A model generated the notes under the pieces. It saw only the letters and a list, made by a program, of their open reading frames with translations. It did no database searches and was not told where the DNA came from. DNA of 64,000 nucleotides, taken from NCBI RefSeq assembly GCF_900115565.1, contig NZ_FOWW01000007.1, forward strand, positions 62,001 through 126,000. The letters are read 5' to 3'. Position numbers and translations under genes: made by a program. Of this stretch, positions 8,508 through 18,131 are shown piece after piece. This stretch comes from Amycolatopsis arida. Lineage in GTDB: Bacteria > Actinomycetota > Actinomycetes > Mycobacteriales > Pseudonocardiaceae. The number at the start of each line of letters is the position of its first letter. The first letter of the stretch is position 1.

Positions 8508-8530
<23 letters not shown>
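7658..8530 (+). CDS. alpha/beta hydrolase, fluoroacetate dehalogenase-like
   Basis: 290 residues, starting at GTG 7658 seven nt after AGAGGAGG. The pattern follows fluoroacetate dehalogenases rather than ordinary esterases: nucleophile Asp95 in GHDRGGRVGHR (with the two arginines that bind the substrate carboxylate), second acid Asp119 in LAVLDIIPT, fluoride-pocket residues His140-Trp141 in AYWHW, and base His263 in DHCGHFLAEE. HGWPQ supplies the oxyanion hole. Such enzymes cleave C-F or C-Cl bonds of 2-haloacids. Epoxide hydrolase activity is the alternative for this fold. Its 3' end overlaps the convergent FecE gene by 23 nt. Confidence 0.8.
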
Positions 8531-9305
<775 letters not shown>

Positions 9306-9379
9306 GCCCCCTCCTCGCTGGCGCTCGGCGGCGGCGCTCGCCCAGCCTGCTGGCTTGGATGGTTCGCTCACAGGCTCGC

Positions 9380-10474
9380 TCACACCCGCACCTTCCGCCG
9401 GGTTCGCACGAACAGGTAGATCAGGTAGGGGGCGCCGAGGATCGCGGTGAGCACCCCCACCGGGAGGTCGGCCGCGCCGGGGGCCTGGCGGACGGCCAGG
9501 TCGGCGCCGACCGTGAGCAGCGCGCCGAGCACCAGCGAGCCGACCAGCGGCGGCTGCGCTGTGCGGGCCAGCCGCAGCGCGATCTGCGGGGTGGCCAGCG
9601 CGACGAACGTGATCGGGCCGGCCGCGGCGGTGGCGACGGCGGCCAGCCCCGCGGCGAGCAGCAGCAGCGTGCCGCGCGCGGCGTCGACCCGGATGCCCAA
9701 CCCGCGCGCGGTCTCGTCGCCGAACTGCAACCCGCCGATGGTGTGCGCGCAGAGCAACGTGGCCGGCACGAGCAGCGCCAGCGCGAGCGCGACCGGGCCG
9801 ACCGACTCCCAGCCGACGTTGCCCAGGTTGCCGACGATCCACGTGGTGGCCCGGGTGGCGTCGTCCACATCGCCGACGGTGAGCAGCCAGTAGACGAGGT
9901 TGTAGCCCACCGCGGCGAGGCCGATCCCGATGAGCACCATGCGGAAGCCGTCGATGCCGCGCCGCCAGGACAGCAGGTAGAGCAGCAGCCCGGCGAGCAG
10001 ACCACCGGCGAGGCCGGCCAGCGGCACACCGAGGCTGGCCGCGACGCCGCTGACCTGCCCGCGGTAGCCGCCGACGACGATCACCGTGACCGCGCCGACC
10101 CCGGCGCCCCAGGTGATGCCGAGGATGTCCGGGCTGGCCAACGGGTTGCGGGCGATGGTCTGGAAGATCGCGCCGGCGAGGCCGAGCGCGGCGCCGACCA
10201 GGATGCCGGTGAGCGTGCGCGGCAGCCGCAGGTCGAACACGATGCCGGTCTCCCGGCGGTCGCCGCCGCCGGCGAGGGTGCGCAGCACGTCGATCACGTC
10301 GAGGTGGGCGCTGCCGAGCCCGATGTTCAGCGCCGCGACCAGCACCAGCAGCACCAGCCCGACCAGCGGCACGGCCACCACCCGGGGCCGGAAGGTCGCG
10401 GCGAACGGGCCGAGCCGCACGGCCTTGCGGCCGGGCAGTGTGGTGACGTCGCGGGCGATGTCGCGGGTGCTCAC
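9380..10474 (-). CDS. FecCD family iron-siderophore permease (second subunit)
   Basis: 364 residues with about nine to ten hydrophobic helices and the FecCD landmarks LRLPRTLTGILVGAALGLAG, QTIARNPLASPDILGITWGA and AAGPITFVALATPQIALRLAR. It forms the membrane channel with the upstream permease and is energised by the FecE-like ATPase. The GTG start (10472-10474) overlaps the stop of the first permease by 4 nt (GTGA), so translation is coupled. Confidence 0.9.
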   Translation of the reverse strand: MSTRDIARDVTTLPGRKAVRLGPFAATFRPRVVAVPLVGLVLLVLVAALNIGLGSAHLDVIDVLRTLAGGGDRRETGIVFDLRLPRTLTGILVGAALGLAGAIFQTIARNPLASPDILGITWGAGVGAVTVIVVGGYRGQVSGVAASLGVPLAGLAGGLLAGLLLYLLSWRRGIDGFRMVLIGIGLAAVGYNLVYWLLTVGDVDDATRATTWIVGNLGNVGWESVGPVALALALLVPATLLCAHTIGGLQFGDETARGLGIRVDAARGTLLLLAAGLAAVATAAAGPITFVALATPQIALRLARTAQPPLVGSLVLGALLTVGADLAVRQAPGAADLPVGVLTAILGAPYLIYLFVRTRRKVRV

Positions 10475-11526
10475 AGCCCGGCCAACCCCCTCCGCCGGAC
10501 CAGGTGGATGAACACCGGCGCGCCGAGCAGCGCGAGCATGACGCCGACCTCGAAGGTGTCGCCGGAGACCAGCCGGCCGAGCACGTCGGCGAGCAGCAGC
10601 AGGACGGCGCCGAGCAGCGCGGCGAACGGCACCAGCCAGCGGTAGTCCGGGCCGGTGAGGGCACGGGCGACGTGCGGAACGATCAGGCCGAGGAACGCGA
10701 TGGGACCGCACGCGGCGACGGCCGCGCCGGTGAGCATGGTGATCGCCAGCACGCCGACGATCCGGGTGCGGCGGACGTGCTGGCCGAGCGAGGTGGCGAC
10801 GTCCTCGCCGAGGGACAGGGTGTTCAGCCCCGGGGTGTTGAGCACCGCGAGGAGCAGCCCGAGGATGAGGAACGGGGCGATCTGGCCGGCGATGGCGGCG
10901 TCCCGGCCGGCGATCGAGCCGACGTGCCAGAACCGGTAGGCCTCCATGCCCTGCCGGTTGCCGAGCACGATCGCCGAGATGATGCCGTAGAGCAGGGCGC
11001 TGACCGCGGCGCCGGCCAGCGCGAGGGTGACCGGGGTGGCGCCGTGGCCGCCGACCGCTCCGAGCAGGAACACCACGACCGCGGCGACCAGCGCACCGGC
11101 GAAACCGAACCAGATGAACGCGGACAGGTCGGACACCCCGAAGACGACGACCGACAGCACGATGGCGAACGCCGCGCCCTGGTTGACGCCGAGCAGTCCG
11201 GGGTCGGCGATGGGGTTGCGGGTGTGGCCCTGCATGAGCGCGCCGGCCGCGCCGAGGGCGATGCCGACCAGGATGCCGAGGACCGTGCGCGGGACGCGGA
11301 GCGCGCGCACGACGATGTCCTCCTCGGTGCCGGTGGGGTGGACGAGCGCATCCCACACGGCGGCCGGCGCGATCGGCCGCGCGCCGAAGGCCAGGCTCAG
11401 CCCCGCGGCGACCAGGAGGGCGAGCAGCAGGACCAGCAGCAGCCCGGCACGGCGGCGCCGGACGGGCCCCGGCCGGCCGGTCCGCCCGCACCGCGGGCTG
11501 GTTCGACTGGCGAGGGTCACGGTCAT
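10471..11526 (-). CDS. FecCD family iron-siderophore permease (first subunit)
   Basis: 351 residues, first gene of the import operon. Landmarks: LRVPRTVLGILVGIALGAAG, MQGHTRNPIADPGLLGVNQ, GPIAFLGLIVPHVAR and the C-terminal GAPVFIHLVRRR. An Arg-rich N-terminus precedes the first helix (LLLVLLLALLVAAGLSLAFG). An iron-box-like sequence begins at the start codon itself, so the transcript is either leaderless or translation begins further downstream. Expected to import a ferric siderophore under iron limitation. Confidence 0.9.
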   Translation of the reverse strand: MTVTLASRTSPRCGRTGRPGPVRRRRAGLLLVLLLALLVAAGLSLAFGARPIAPAAVWDALVHPTGTEEDIVVRALRVPRTVLGILVGIALGAAGALMQGHTRNPIADPGLLGVNQGAAFAIVLSVVVFGVSDLSAFIWFGFAGALVAAVVVFLLGAVGGHGATPVTLALAGAAVSALLYGIISAIVLGNRQGMEAYRFWHVGSIAGRDAAIAGQIAPFLILGLLLAVLNTPGLNTLSLGEDVATSLGQHVRRTRIVGVLAITMLTGAAVAACGPIAFLGLIVPHVARALTGPDYRWLVPFAALLGAVLLLLADVLGRLVSGDTFEVGVMLALLGAPVFIHLVRRRGLAGL

Positions 11527-11544
11527 TAGGGCAGCCTAACCGCA
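11526..11544 (-). promoter_or_regulatory. DtxR/IdeR/DmdR-type iron box
   Basis: The 19-nt sequence on the plus strand begins TTAGG, continues AGCCTAACC after two mismatched bases, and matches the actinobacterial iron-box consensus TTAGGTTAGSCTAACCTAA at 15 of 19 positions by my count. It touches the ATG of the first permease gene, as would suit repression of a leaderless or very short-leader transcript by iron-loaded DtxR/IdeR. Confidence 0.75.
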
Positions 11545-11819
11545 CCTTTGGCGCAAATCCCCATGTGGGTGACACGTGCCGCTGCGGTGGTTGCCGACGG
11601 TGGTTGCTGCGGCGTTCGCTGTGGTGCAAGCTGCGGCGGCCCGGTGTGGCGTCCATGGCGTCCGGTTTGGCGTCCGCGCCTCGCGCCCACCCTCCCAGCC
11701 GCGTGGCGGCTGCCGCGCCCTGCCCTCCTGTCCGTGCCCTCGCGCGCCCGAACCAACGACTCCCGCCACGTCGCGATCACCTGACCCCGGCGCTTCCCCC
11801 AAACGGATACACCTTGGAA

Positions 11820-12003
11820 CGAACGGAGCCGCCGGTCCCGCAAAACGCCCCGAGTTGTCCACAGTTTCCCGAACCCCCTTCCCCACGCCCCGACCAGCAG
11901 TAAGCTGGAAGCGGGGCCGGTCCCCCGGAGCGGGTGGGGGCTGCGCTGAAGGGTTCTCCGCGAGCGTCGACATTGCTCGCGCGAAATTCGAGTCTCGCTC
12001 GCA
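11820..12003 (+). repeat. interspersed element copy A (DnaA box, -10 hexamer, C/G hairpin)
   Basis: DnaA box TTGTCCACA at 11855-11863. The -10-like TAAGCT at 11901-11906 starts 46 nt after the first base of the box. A C5/G5 hairpin follows (CCCCC 11922-11926, GGGGG 11936-11940) with a GGAGCGGGT loop. A second hairpin-like CGCGAGC...GCTCGCG lies near 11960-11980. The whole ~183-nt unit recurs almost unchanged 335 nt downstream (copy B). The preceding part of the gap (11545-11819) shows no gene. Confidence 0.7.
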
Positions 12004-12154
12004 CCTGTGGTCCTGATTCCCGCCCCCTGGCTCGGCTACTGTCCCGCAACCAGGCTTCCATCCCCAACCAGCCGATTCGCTGCCAACCCCAGCTCCCCAC
12101 CACGTCCCGACCAGTCGCCCCCCGGCAATTCCACCTAACGGGTAGACCTCGCAG

Positions 12155-12338
12155 CGAACGGAGCCGCCGGTCCCGCGAAGAACCCCGAGTTGTCCACAGT
12201 TTCCCGAACCCCCTTCCCCACGCCCCGACCAGCAGTAAGCTGGAAGCGGGGCCGGTCCCCCGGAGCGGGTGGGGGCTGCGCTGAAGGGTTCTCCGCGAGC
12301 GTCGACATTGCTCGCGCGAAATTCGAGTTTCGCTCGCG
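12155..12338 (+). repeat. interspersed element copy B, near-identical duplicate of copy A
   Basis: Same architecture as copy A at +335 nt: DnaA box 12190-12198, TAAGCT 12236-12241, C5/G5 hairpin 12257-12275. Differences from A in the shared ~183 nt are limited to a few positions near the ends. The near identity indicates a recent local duplication. The 3' tail of this copy runs directly into a 21-nt minisatellite, whose unit resembles the tail itself. Confidence 0.7.
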
Positions 12339-12563
12339 CTGGTTCGAGTCTGCCCGCGCTGGTTCAAGTCTGATCGTGCTGGTTCCAGGCTGCTCGCGCG
12401 AGGTTTGGGGTTGCTCGCGCTGGTTCGGGGTTTGCTCGCGCTGGTTCGGGATTCGCTCGCGCTGGTTCGGGATTCGCTCGCGCTGGTTTGGGTTTGCTCG
12501 CGCTGGTTCGGGATTCGCTCGCGCTGGTCCGGGTTTGCTCGCGCTGGTTCGAGTTACTCGCGA
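12309..12563 (+). repeat. minisatellite, ~21-nt unit, about eleven copies
   Basis: Tandem units of 20-21 nt with consensus GCTCGCGCTGGTTCGGGATT. The early units are diverged (variants with GAGTCTG, CAAGTCTG) and the later ones nearly identical. It begins in the tail of element copy B, suggesting expansion by slippage from that sequence. Arg/Trp-rich frames across it are artefacts of the repeat and not genes. Confidence 0.8.
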
Positions 12564-12792
12564 GGTTTGCTCTTCCTCGTGGGAGGTTCGGTCGCGGGAT
12601 TGCCTTCTTGTTCGGGCGTGCTTCGAGCTCGCGAGTGTTGGCACTGGCGAGCCGTTGCGTCGGTTGCGAGGCACGCCTGGCTCCAGCCCCGCGCTCGAGA
12701 CTCGCGCTCGAGACCCGCCCTCCAGGCCCACACGTTTCAGCGCCTCGCCGCGGTGATCGACCGGCTCGGCGGCTGGCTGGCGACGTGCCCGC

Positions 12793-12949
12793 CATGGAGA
12801 AGCCACCGAGCGAGCGGGTGCCCGACTGATTCGCCCGACGGCTCGTCCACCCCGCCGGCATTCCCCCGGAGAAGGTCGCGGCGCTCGACCTGGAGCAAGC
12901 CGTCGACCTCTGGACGGCGTACGCCAACACTCCCCGACGAGGCAGCTAG
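12793..12949 (+). pseudogene. short decayed coding fragment
   Basis: One frame reads MEKPPSERVPD, then an in-frame TGA, then LVHPAGIPPEKVAALDLEQ and VDLWTAYANTPRRGS with a TAG stop. The second piece has normal amphipathic composition and codon bias, unlike the flanking repeats. I read it as a remnant of a lost gene. The family is not recognisable. It abuts the truncated TetR gene. Confidence 0.3.
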
Positions 12950-12958
12950 GGGTACTGC

Positions 12959-13205
12959 TCAGTCAGCGAAGTGGTGCACAACCATCTCGATCAGTTCGGC
13001 GACGTCGGCGTCCACCATGGGCGCACCGGTCATGCCCATCCGGTGGAGCAAGGTTCCGACGACGATGTCGATGAGGAGCAGGACCCGGTCTTCCGGCTCC
13101 CCCAACACGTCCTGGAGCGCACGCAGATAGGGCGCCTGCAACCGCGTGGCCAGGATCTCGCGCAGGGCCGGATCGCCGATGGCGTCGACGAACACACCGG
13201 CGAAT
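12959..13205 (-). pseudogene. TetR family regulator, C-terminal remnant
   Basis: The frame carries only the ligand-binding C-terminal part of a TetR-like regulator (VFVDAIGDPALREILATRLQ, then DRVLLLIDIVVGTLLHRMGM and VDADVAELIEMVVHHFAD). The N-terminal HTH is missing: upstream of about 13205 the frame turns into an antisense shadow of the ABC gene. The junction with the truncated ABC gene at about 13200-13210 looks like a deletion endpoint that joined the two. Confidence 0.65.
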
Positions 13206-14115
13206 CGGTGCGGCCGAGATCCTGGCGATTCTGGTGCTGGCCGCCCGCTGCGCGGATCCGCTGCTGTCGCTGGCGGATATCGGCGGCCAGCTGCGCGGCG
13301 CACGTGCCGAATTGGCACGACTCGACACGGTGTTGCGCACCGAGCCGCTGCCGGAACCGCGCGAACCGGTGCGGCCGGAACACCATGGCCTGGAATTCGA
13401 TCCCGTCGCCTTCCAGCACGGCGACCGCACGGTGCTGGACGGCGTGTCATTGTCCATCCCGGAGGGGCGACGGCTTGCGGTGGTCGGACCGTCGGGTGTG
13501 GGTAAGAGCACCCTGCTCCAGTTGCTCGCGCGGTTCCACGACGTGGACGCGGGCGCGGTGCGCGTGGGCGGCGTGGACGTCCGTGCGATCGACACCGAGG
13601 CGCTGATGGCGCGGATCGCCATCGTCTTCCAGGAGGTCTATCTCTTCGACGGCACGATCGAGGAGAACGTGCGGGTCGGCCGTCCCGACGCGGGCGTCGC
13701 CGAGGTGCGGGCGGCGGCGACCGCGGCACGCCTGGACGAGGTGGTCGAGCGACTGCCCCGCGGATGGGCCACGAATGTCGGCGAGGGCGGCGCGCTGCTG
13801 TCAGGTGGTGAGCGCCAACGTGTCTCGATCGCGCGGGCACTGCTGAAGAACGCGCCCATCGTGCTGCTGGACGAGGTGACCTCCGCACTGGATCCGGTGA
13901 ACGAGGCCGCCGTTCACGACGGCATCGAGCGCCTGATGGCGGGCCGAACCGTGGTGATGGTGGCGCACCGGATGCGCACCGTCCAACGCGCCGATCGCGT
14001 CGCCTTCCTGGACGGCGGCCGGATCGTGGAGGAAGGCAGCCACGACGAGTTGCTTCGCCGCGGCGACCGCTACGCCGACCTCTGGCACGCGTCCATGACA
14101 CCGGTAGCGAGATGA
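13206..14115 (+). pseudogene. IrtB-like ABC exporter, ATPase half only (truncated)
   Basis: The remaining ~300 residues begin inside the end of a transmembrane domain (AEILAILVLAARCADPLLSL) and continue through a complete nucleotide-binding domain: Walker A VGPSGVGKSTLL, Q-loop VFQEVYLFDGTIEENVRVG, signature LLSGGERQRVSIARAL, Walker B IVLLDEVTSALDP and H-loop MVAHRMR. The sequence resembles mycobacterial IrtB and siderophore ABC proteins with a fused membrane domain, which here is lost. GTG 13234 could start a soluble 293-residue product, but without the membrane half it would not transport. Its neighbourhood to the siderophore import operon fits a former iron-uptake island. Confidence 0.65.
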
Positions 14116-14421
14116 GCCGCCAGGTCGTGTTCACCAGTCCTGAGATCGGAGGTAGTCGCGGAGGCGCGCGGAGCATCCGGCACAACCACCGGATCCGCGG
14201 ACTGGGCAGTTCGCCCAAGCTGGACCGAAGGGCACGAGAGGTACACCCGAACGGGTGCATTGGCGCGCTAGACCGTACGCGTGGTCAGCATTAGTGTGAC
14301 CGCGATAACAGGTTAATGATCACTTGCGCAACGCCCGCGGGCGGCCGCGGTGATCCTGGCCTGTGCTCCCGCCCCTCGTTCGGACGGAGCACGTCCCCTG
14401 CCCCGAACTGACGGAGTCCCG
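14116..14421. other. intergenic region before molybdenum hydroxylase genes
   Basis: No gene is apparent. It is slightly less GC-rich around 14270-14330 (a stretch with GATAACAGGTTAATGATCA), where the promoter of the following operon is most likely. No convincing operator palindrome or RNA was seen. Confidence 0.4.
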
Positions 14422-16716
14422 ATGGCCCAGCCCCCGATCACCTGGCCCACCACCGAGCCGGACCCGGAACCCACCGACCCAGCCACCGAGCCGGCCACCG
14501 AACGCGCCGAGCCCGCCCCGCCCGGCCTCGGCCGGCGCCGGTTCCTCACCTACCTGGTCGCCGCGCCGACCCTGACCGTCGCCGCCCGGCTGGCCGGAGC
14601 CGGTGAGGGCACCGCGGCCGCCCAGGTGCCCAGCCCGCCGGGCGTACCGGACATCGTCGACCTCGGTGACGCGCTCATCCTCGCCGCCGCCCCGACGGCG
14701 CACCTGCTCCGACTGGAGATCACCGAGGACAACCGGGCCCGGCTGGAGCTGCCCCGCGCCGAGGTCGGCCAGGGCATCACCACCGCGGTGGCCATGCTGG
14801 TCGCCGAGGAGCTGGACATCCCGCTCGGCAACGTCGAGGTCCCGCTCGCCGATGCCCGCTCCGAGCTGCTGTTCAACCAGCTCACCGGCGGCTCCAACAG
14901 CATCCGCTCGCTCTACACGCCGGTCCGCAACGTCGCCGCCGTGGCGCGGGCCCGGCTGCTGACCGCCGCCGGCGAGCGGTGGAACGTGCCGACCGACCGG
15001 CTCACCGCCCGCGACGGTCACGTGGTCGCCCCGGACGGCCGACGCGCCGCCTTCGGCGAGCTGTCGGCCGCCGCCGCGCGACTGCCGCGGCAGAGCACCA
15101 CCGCCCGCCCGAAGCCCGAGTCCCAGCACAAGCTCGTCGGCACCCCGGTGTCCCGAACGGACGCCAGGGCGATGGTCACCGGCCAGCACAAGTACACCGT
15201 CGACCTCGCCGTGCCCGGCGCGCTGCCCACGATGGTCCGCCGGCCACCGACCATCAACGGCACGGTCGAGGCCGTGCGCAACGCAGCCGCCGTGCGAGCC
15301 ATGCCGGGCGTGGTCGACCTCGCGGTGGTCCCCACCGGGGTCGCCGTGGTCGCCGAGACGTTCGGCCAGGCACTGGACGCCAAGACCGCGTTGGAGGTCT
15401 CCTGGAACCCCGGCACCGTCGACGGGCTGTCCGATGAGGACATCGCCGAGAAGCTCCGCGCGGCCACGCCACCGTTCACCGTGCCGCCCGTGCTCGTCGA
15501 TCACGTCGACGCCGAGTTCGACTTCGCCTTCGTCAGCCACGCCCCGCTGGAGACCAACTCGGCGGTCGCCGACGTCCGCGCCGACCGCGCCGAGATCTGG
15601 GCCGGGCTGAAGTCGCCGATCGTGGCCAAGCAGACCATCGCCAGGGAGCTCGGCCTTCCGGAGAACAAGGTCACCGTGCACGTGATGCCCGGCGGCGGCT
15701 CGTTCGGCCGCCGACTGTTCTTCGACGCCGCCCTGGAGGCCGCGCGCATCTCCAAGGCGGTCGGCCGGCCGGTGAAGCTCATGTGGTCGCGGATCGACGA
15801 CATGCGGCACGGCCGCGCCCGCCCGCGCACCCACCACAAGCTGCGCGCCACCTTCGCGCTCGGCAACGTGCTGTCCTACGAGCACCGCGTCGCGGCCGTG
15901 GAGACCGACTTCCGGCACGGCCTCGGCGAGATCCTCACCGCCACCGCCGCGCACCTGCCGGTGGCCGGCAACCTTGGCTTCGCGCAGACGGTGTTCACGC
16001 TGACCGAGAAGGTGCCCTACAACTTCGGCGTCGTCACCGAGCTGCTCAACGAGGTCCCGCTGCGGATGCACACCGGCAGCTGGCGCTCCGTCTACTCCGG
16101 AACGGTGCGCACCGCCGAGGAGATCCTGGTCGACGAGATCGCCGCGAAGCTCGGCGAGGACCCGGTGGCGTTCCGCGGGAAGGCGCTCAAGACCGACCGG
16201 CAGCGCGCCGTGCTCGACAAGGTCGCCACCGAGGGGAACTGGGGACGCGCGATGCCCGCCGGGCACGCCCAGGGCGTCGCGTTCCACGAGGAGTACAAGT
16301 CGTGCGTCGCCTGCCTCGTGGAGATCGACGCCCGCGACCCGAAGCGGTCGAGGGTCACCAAGGCGGTGATCGCGGCGGACGTCGGCCGGCCGATCAACCC
16401 GCGCGGCCTGGAGGCCCAGCTGCTCGGTTGCCTCACCGACGGCATCGCCACCGTGCTCCGCGCCGGGCTGCACATCGACGACGGCCTGCCGCTGGAGGGC
16501 AGCTACTCGCAGTTCCACTACGCGCGGCAGAAGGACTCGCCGCGCGACGTGCGGATCTTCGTGCTGCCGGCCAGCGGCGAGCCGGGTGGCGCCGGCGAGC
16601 TGGGGGTGCCGGCCGCGGCCGGTGCCGTCGCCAACGCCTACGCCCGTGCCACCGGAAGCACACCGCGCCGGTTCCCGATCAACTTCGACGTCGACTTCGA
16701 CCCGTTCCCGCGCTGA
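14422..16716 (+). CDS. molybdopterin-dependent aldehyde/isoquinoline-type oxidoreductase, large subunit
   Basis: 764 residues from ATG 14422. A twin-arginine signal ([22 protein letters not shown], about residues 38-59) implies export of the folded, cofactor-loaded enzyme. Family motifs for the IorB/xanthine-oxidase large subunit are present: [20 protein letters not shown], a Gly-rich [33 protein letters not shown], and the C-terminal [19 protein letters not shown] in the position of the catalytic GEPG-type glutamate loop. It pairs with the [2Fe-2S] subunit 20 nt downstream. A substrate such as an N-heterocycle or aldehyde is inferred from the family. There is no FAD-subunit gene, as is usual for two-subunit Ior-type enzymes. 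Confidence 0.85.
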   Translation: MAQPPITWPTTEPDPEPTDPATEPATERAEPAPPGLGRRRFLTYLVAAPTLTVAARLAGAGEGTAAAQVPSPPGVPDIVDLGDALILAAAPTAHLLRLEITEDNRARLELPRAEVGQGITTAVAMLVAEELDIPLGNVEVPLADARSELLFNQLTGGSNSIRSLYTPVRNVAAVARARLLTAAGERWNVPTDRLTARDGHVVAPDGRRAAFGELSAAAARLPRQSTTARPKPESQHKLVGTPVSRTDARAMVTGQHKYTVDLAVPGALPTMVRRPPTINGTVEAVRNAAAVRAMPGVVDLAVVPTGVAVVAETFGQALDAKTALEVSWNPGTVDGLSDEDIAEKLRAATPPFTVPPVLVDHVDAEFDFAFVSHAPLETNSAVADVRADRAEIWAGLKSPIVAKQTIARELGLPENKVTVHVMPGGGSFGRRLFFDAALEAARISKAVGRPVKLMWSRIDDMRHGRARPRTHHKLRATFALGNVLSYEHRVAAVETDFRHGLGEILTATAAHLPVAGNLGFAQTVFTLTEKVPYNFGVVTELLNEVPLRMHTGSWRSVYSGTVRTAEEILVDEIAAKLGEDPVAFRGKALKTDRQRAVLDKVATEGNWGRAMPAGHAQGVAFHEEYKSCVACLVEIDARDPKRSRVTKAVIAADVGRPINPRGLEAQLLGCLTDGIATVLRAGLHIDDGLPLEGSYSQFHYARQKDSPRDVRIFVLPASGEPGGAGELGVPAAAGAVANAYARATGSTPRRFPINFDVDFDPFPR

Positions 16717-16736
16717 CGCCCGCCAGGAGACGCCCC

Positions 16737-17210
16737 ATGCCCCAGTACACCTTCACCGTGAACGGCAAGACCGTCACCGTCGACGCCCCCGCCGACCTGC
16801 CCCTGCTGTGGGTGCTGCGGGACAAGCTCGGCATCACCGGGCCGAAGTACGGCTGCGGGATCAACGTCTGCAAGGCCTGCACCAGCCACCTCGACGGCGA
16901 GGCGGTCAACCCGTGCGTGGTGCCGGTGGCCGAGGCCGCCGGCCGCGAGGTCACCACCATCGAGGGGCTCGCCGACGGCGACGAGCTGCACCCGGTGCAG
17001 CAGGCGTGGCTGGAGCTGGACGTGCCGCAATGTGGGTACTGCCAGCCAGGGCAGATCATGGCCACCGTCGCGCTGCTGCGGCGCAACCCCGACCCGACGG
17101 ACGAGGAGATCGACGCCATCGAGAACGTCTGCCGCTGCGGGACGTACTTCCGCATCCGGGAGGCGATCAAGCGGGCGGCCCGCGCGGGCAGCGCCGGAAG
17201 GACCGGGTAA
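16737..17210 (+). CDS. [2Fe-2S] subunit of molybdenum hydroxylase (IorA-like)
   Basis: 157 residues. An N-terminal plant-type ferredoxin domain binds one cluster ([17 protein letters not shown] with a later Cys in NPCVV). A C-terminal helical domain binds the second ([11 protein letters not shown] and [11 protein letters not shown]). Both cysteine sets are complete. It passes electrons from the molybdenum centre of the large subunit to an outside acceptor. CCAGGAG precedes ATG 16737. It has no Tat signal of its own, so it would travel with the large subunit. Confidence 0.9.
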   Translation: MPQYTFTVNGKTVTVDAPADLPLLWVLRDKLGITGPKYGCGINVCKACTSHLDGEAVNPCVVPVAEAAGREVTTIEGLADGDELHPVQQAWLELDVPQCGYCQPGQIMATVALLRRNPDPTDEEIDAIENVCRCGTYFRIREAIKRAARAGSAGRTG

Positions 17211-17254
17211 CCCGACCCGGTGTCCGCGGGTGATCGCGCGCACCCGTCCCGCTA

Positions 17255-17290
17255 CGGTGGCCCCGGGAGCAGCCGCTTCCGGGGCCACCG
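17255..17290. terminator. perfect 12-bp hairpin after the hydroxylase operon
   Basis: CGGTGGCCCCGG (17255-17266) pairs perfectly with 17279-17290 across a 12-nt loop. It lies 45 nt after the [2Fe-2S] gene and 64 nt before the TetR gene, so it may terminate the operon. A regulator-binding palindrome is the other option. Confidence 0.6.
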
Positions 17291-17353
17291 ACAGGAGAGG
17301 CAGGGCGAGATGGACGGCAGCGCCGCCGGCACGTCGTACCCGGCGAGGGTGCC

Positions 17354-18073
17354 ATGAGCAGCCCCCGGCCACGCCGGCCGACCGCGGGCAAGTCGCCGGC
17401 GATCCTGGAGACGTTCACCCGCTACGTCGCCGAGCGCGGCTACGACGGCACGAACTTCGGCGACATCGCCGACGAGCTGGGCATCTCCAAGGGCACGATC
17501 GTGCACCACTACGGGACGAAGGACCAGCTGCTGGCCGCGCTGCACGAGTCTTACATGCACCGCCGGCTGAACGAGGCGCGGCTGATCGTCCGCCGGCTGC
17601 CCAGCCCGGCCGCCCGGCTGGCCGGGCTGCTCTTCGCGTTCATGCTCTACCAGGTGCACGACCGCGCCGCCACGGTCGCGTTCCAGCGGGAGATCGCCCG
17701 GCTGGCCCGGCACCAGGCGCTCGCCGAGGGGGTGAAGCTGCGCGCGGAGTACTTCGAGCTCGTCCAGTCGGTGTTGCGCGACGGCATCGCCCGCGGCGAG
17801 TTCCGGGAGTGCGACCCACGGCTGCGGAGCCTGCTGTTCTTCGGCTCGGCGCACTGGGCGTGGACGTGGTTCGACCCCAACGGCAGCGACACCGCCGAGC
17901 GGGTCGGCGCGAACCTGGTGGACATGGTGTTGGGCGGCCTGCTGGTCGACCGGTCCGAGTTGCCCGCGCTCACCGCGCTGGACGGGCCGGTGCTGGGCAC
18001 GGTGCGCGAGTGCCTGGCCGCGACGTCGACCGTGGTGGTAGATCCGGCGGAGCTGACGCAACCGGCGGGGTAG
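17354..18073 (+). CDS. TetR family transcriptional regulator
   Basis: 239 residues. The N-terminal HTH is clear: ILETFTRYVAERGYDGTNFG followed by DIADELGISKGTIVHHYGTKDQLL (residues ~16-60). The ~170-residue C-terminal domain is helical with a Trp-rich segment (SAHWAWTWFD) near the end. It sits between the molybdenum hydroxylase and cytochrome bd genes in the same direction and could regulate either (inference). ATG start at 17354. Confidence 0.88.
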   Translation: MSSPRPRRPTAGKSPAILETFTRYVAERGYDGTNFGDIADELGISKGTIVHHYGTKDQLLAALHESYMHRRLNEARLIVRRLPSPAARLAGLLFAFMLYQVHDRAATVAFQREIARLARHQALAEGVKLRAEYFELVQSVLRDGIARGEFRECDPRLRSLLFFGSAHWAWTWFDPNGSDTAERVGANLVDMVLGGLLVDRSELPALTALDGPVLGTVRECLAATSTVVVDPAELTQPAG

Positions 18074-18131
18074 CCGGAGAGCCCACCGGAGGCCGACGAC
18101 ACCGGGGCGGTCCCGCGGCGACGATTCCACC

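Noticed and set aside
9306-9383. N-terminal extension of the FecE-like ATPase to GTG 9383
   Set aside because: The extra 26 residues are low complexity, whereas GTG 9305 has a well-placed GAGGAGG and gives the usual family length.
11855-12198. Possible replication origin from clustered DnaA boxes
   Set aside because: Only one perfect box per element copy, no AT-rich unwinding region and no dnaA/dnaN genes nearby. The boxes recur in five scattered gaps instead.
12309-12563. CRISPR-like array
   Set aside because: The units are 20-21 nt and directly adjacent without unique spacers, and no cas genes are present. It is a minisatellite.
12405-13130. Arg/Trp/Ser-rich ORFs across the minisatellite and the decayed region
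   Set aside because: Composition comes from translating the tandem repeat. No ribosome binding site or codon bias supports them.
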